Shown one piece after another: positions 38,075 to 38,312 of a DNA stretch of 38,312 bases. Location: positions 1-38,312 of the forward strand of contig JAFURI010000064.1 of assembly GCA_017471885.1 (NCBI GenBank). The letters are read 5' to 3'. The notes under the pieces are model-generated. The model was not told where the DNA came from, did no database searches, and worked only from the letters and a program-made list of their open reading frames with translations. This DNA is from Clostridia bacterium. GTDB taxonomy: Bacteria; Bacillota; Clostridia; Christensenellales; Aristaeellaceae. The position numbers and the translations under genes were made by a program. Within the stretch, counting starts at the first letter, position 1. Each line of letters opens with the position of its first letter.

Positions 38075-38312
38075 TTACTTGATTTCGCAGGTGCCGCCAA
38101 CTTCCTTGAACTGGGCGACGATCTTCTCGGCTTCTTCCTTGGACACGCCTTCCTTGATGGTCTTGGGGGTACCCTCGACGATCTCCTTGGCTTCCTTCAG
38201 GCCCAGGCCGGACACGACTTCGCGCACAACCTTGATGACCTTGATCTTCTGAGCGGCGTCCACAGCGGTCAGCACGACGTCGAACTCAGTCTTCTCTTCT
38301 TCCTGAGCAGCA
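38075..38312 (-). CDS. rplL: Ribosomal protein L7/L12, C-terminal part
   Basis: The last 78 residues of L7/L12; the start lies beyond the right edge. The visible part runs [20 protein letters not shown] and [20 protein letters not shown] to the end VGGTCEIK, the full C-terminal domain that binds translation factors, with the flexible hinge just before it. The L7/L12 stalk recruits GTPase factors to the ribosome. Upstream would be rplJ in most genomes. A strong terminator follows the stop. Confidence 0.97.
   Translation of the reverse strand, partial: AAQEEEKTEFDVVLTAVDAAQKIKVIKVVREVVSGLGLKEAKEIVEGTPKTIKEGVSKEEAEKIVAQFKEVGGTCEIK

Overview
The window reads as a piece of a GC-rich, low-complexity-regulated genome of the Bacillota, most likely an uncultured gut or rumen Clostridia of the Christensenellales/Aristaeella kind. 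This is inference from content: AGGAGG-type ribosome sites, sigma-A promoters, Lpl-type sugar permeases with a membrane-bound AraC regulator, a MarR-ABC-ABC exporter set, a CBS/DRTGG family II pyrophosphatase, VanW-like and CHAP wall proteins and a sortase-like C-terminal signal all point to that group. The many secreted proteins carry plain signal peptides ending in AxA, and almost none has a lipobox, including both ABC solute-binding proteins.

Layout. 1-7678: sugar uptake and use. A minus-strand operon (two permeases, then a solute-binding protein cut by the window edge) is divergent from a membrane AraC regulator; a second, cupin-type AraC regulator sits tail-to-tail with it and is divergent from a GH31 alpha-xylosidase-like enzyme. 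7758-8954: a surface protein with a beta-helix-like body and a VPETGD anchor. 9188-9261: tRNA-Val(GAC), with an exact inverted copy of its anticodon arm 130 bases away. 9470-12700: a DsbA-like oxidoreductase and a NitT/TauT-type ABC importer. 12858-13277: a HIT protein. 13347-18336: glycogen/maltodextrin module (LacI repressor, malQ, glgP) with matching operator-like sites in front of lacI and in the malQ leader.

18552-20351: two small membrane-associated proteins of unknown function followed by dapF. 20400-21329: cysK. 21477-25712: autoregulated MarR repressor and a heterodimeric ABC exporter whose two ATPase halves have complementary degenerate sites. 25846-32018: a five-gene operon of VanW-like protein, SfsA, CHAP/peptidoglycan-binding protein, pyrophosphatase and a secreted protein ending in 19 tandem SWDEE units. 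32139-32310: a non-coding, structured stretch bounded by two terminators. 32391-34058: fhs. 34200-37913: ECF sigma factor, membrane anti-sigma-like protein, a secreted unknown and a secreted class C-type serine hydrolase. 38075-38312: the 3' end of rplL.

How they work together. The carbohydrate modules are each paired with a local regulator (AraC, AraC, LacI). The exporter and the cell-envelope operons look like stress or envelope maintenance units. No CRISPR array, phage, transposase or integrase gene was found. The least explained items are the SWDEE repeat protein and its operon, the tRNA anticodon-arm copy, the structured non-coding stretch near 32.2 kb and the small gene pair next to dapF.
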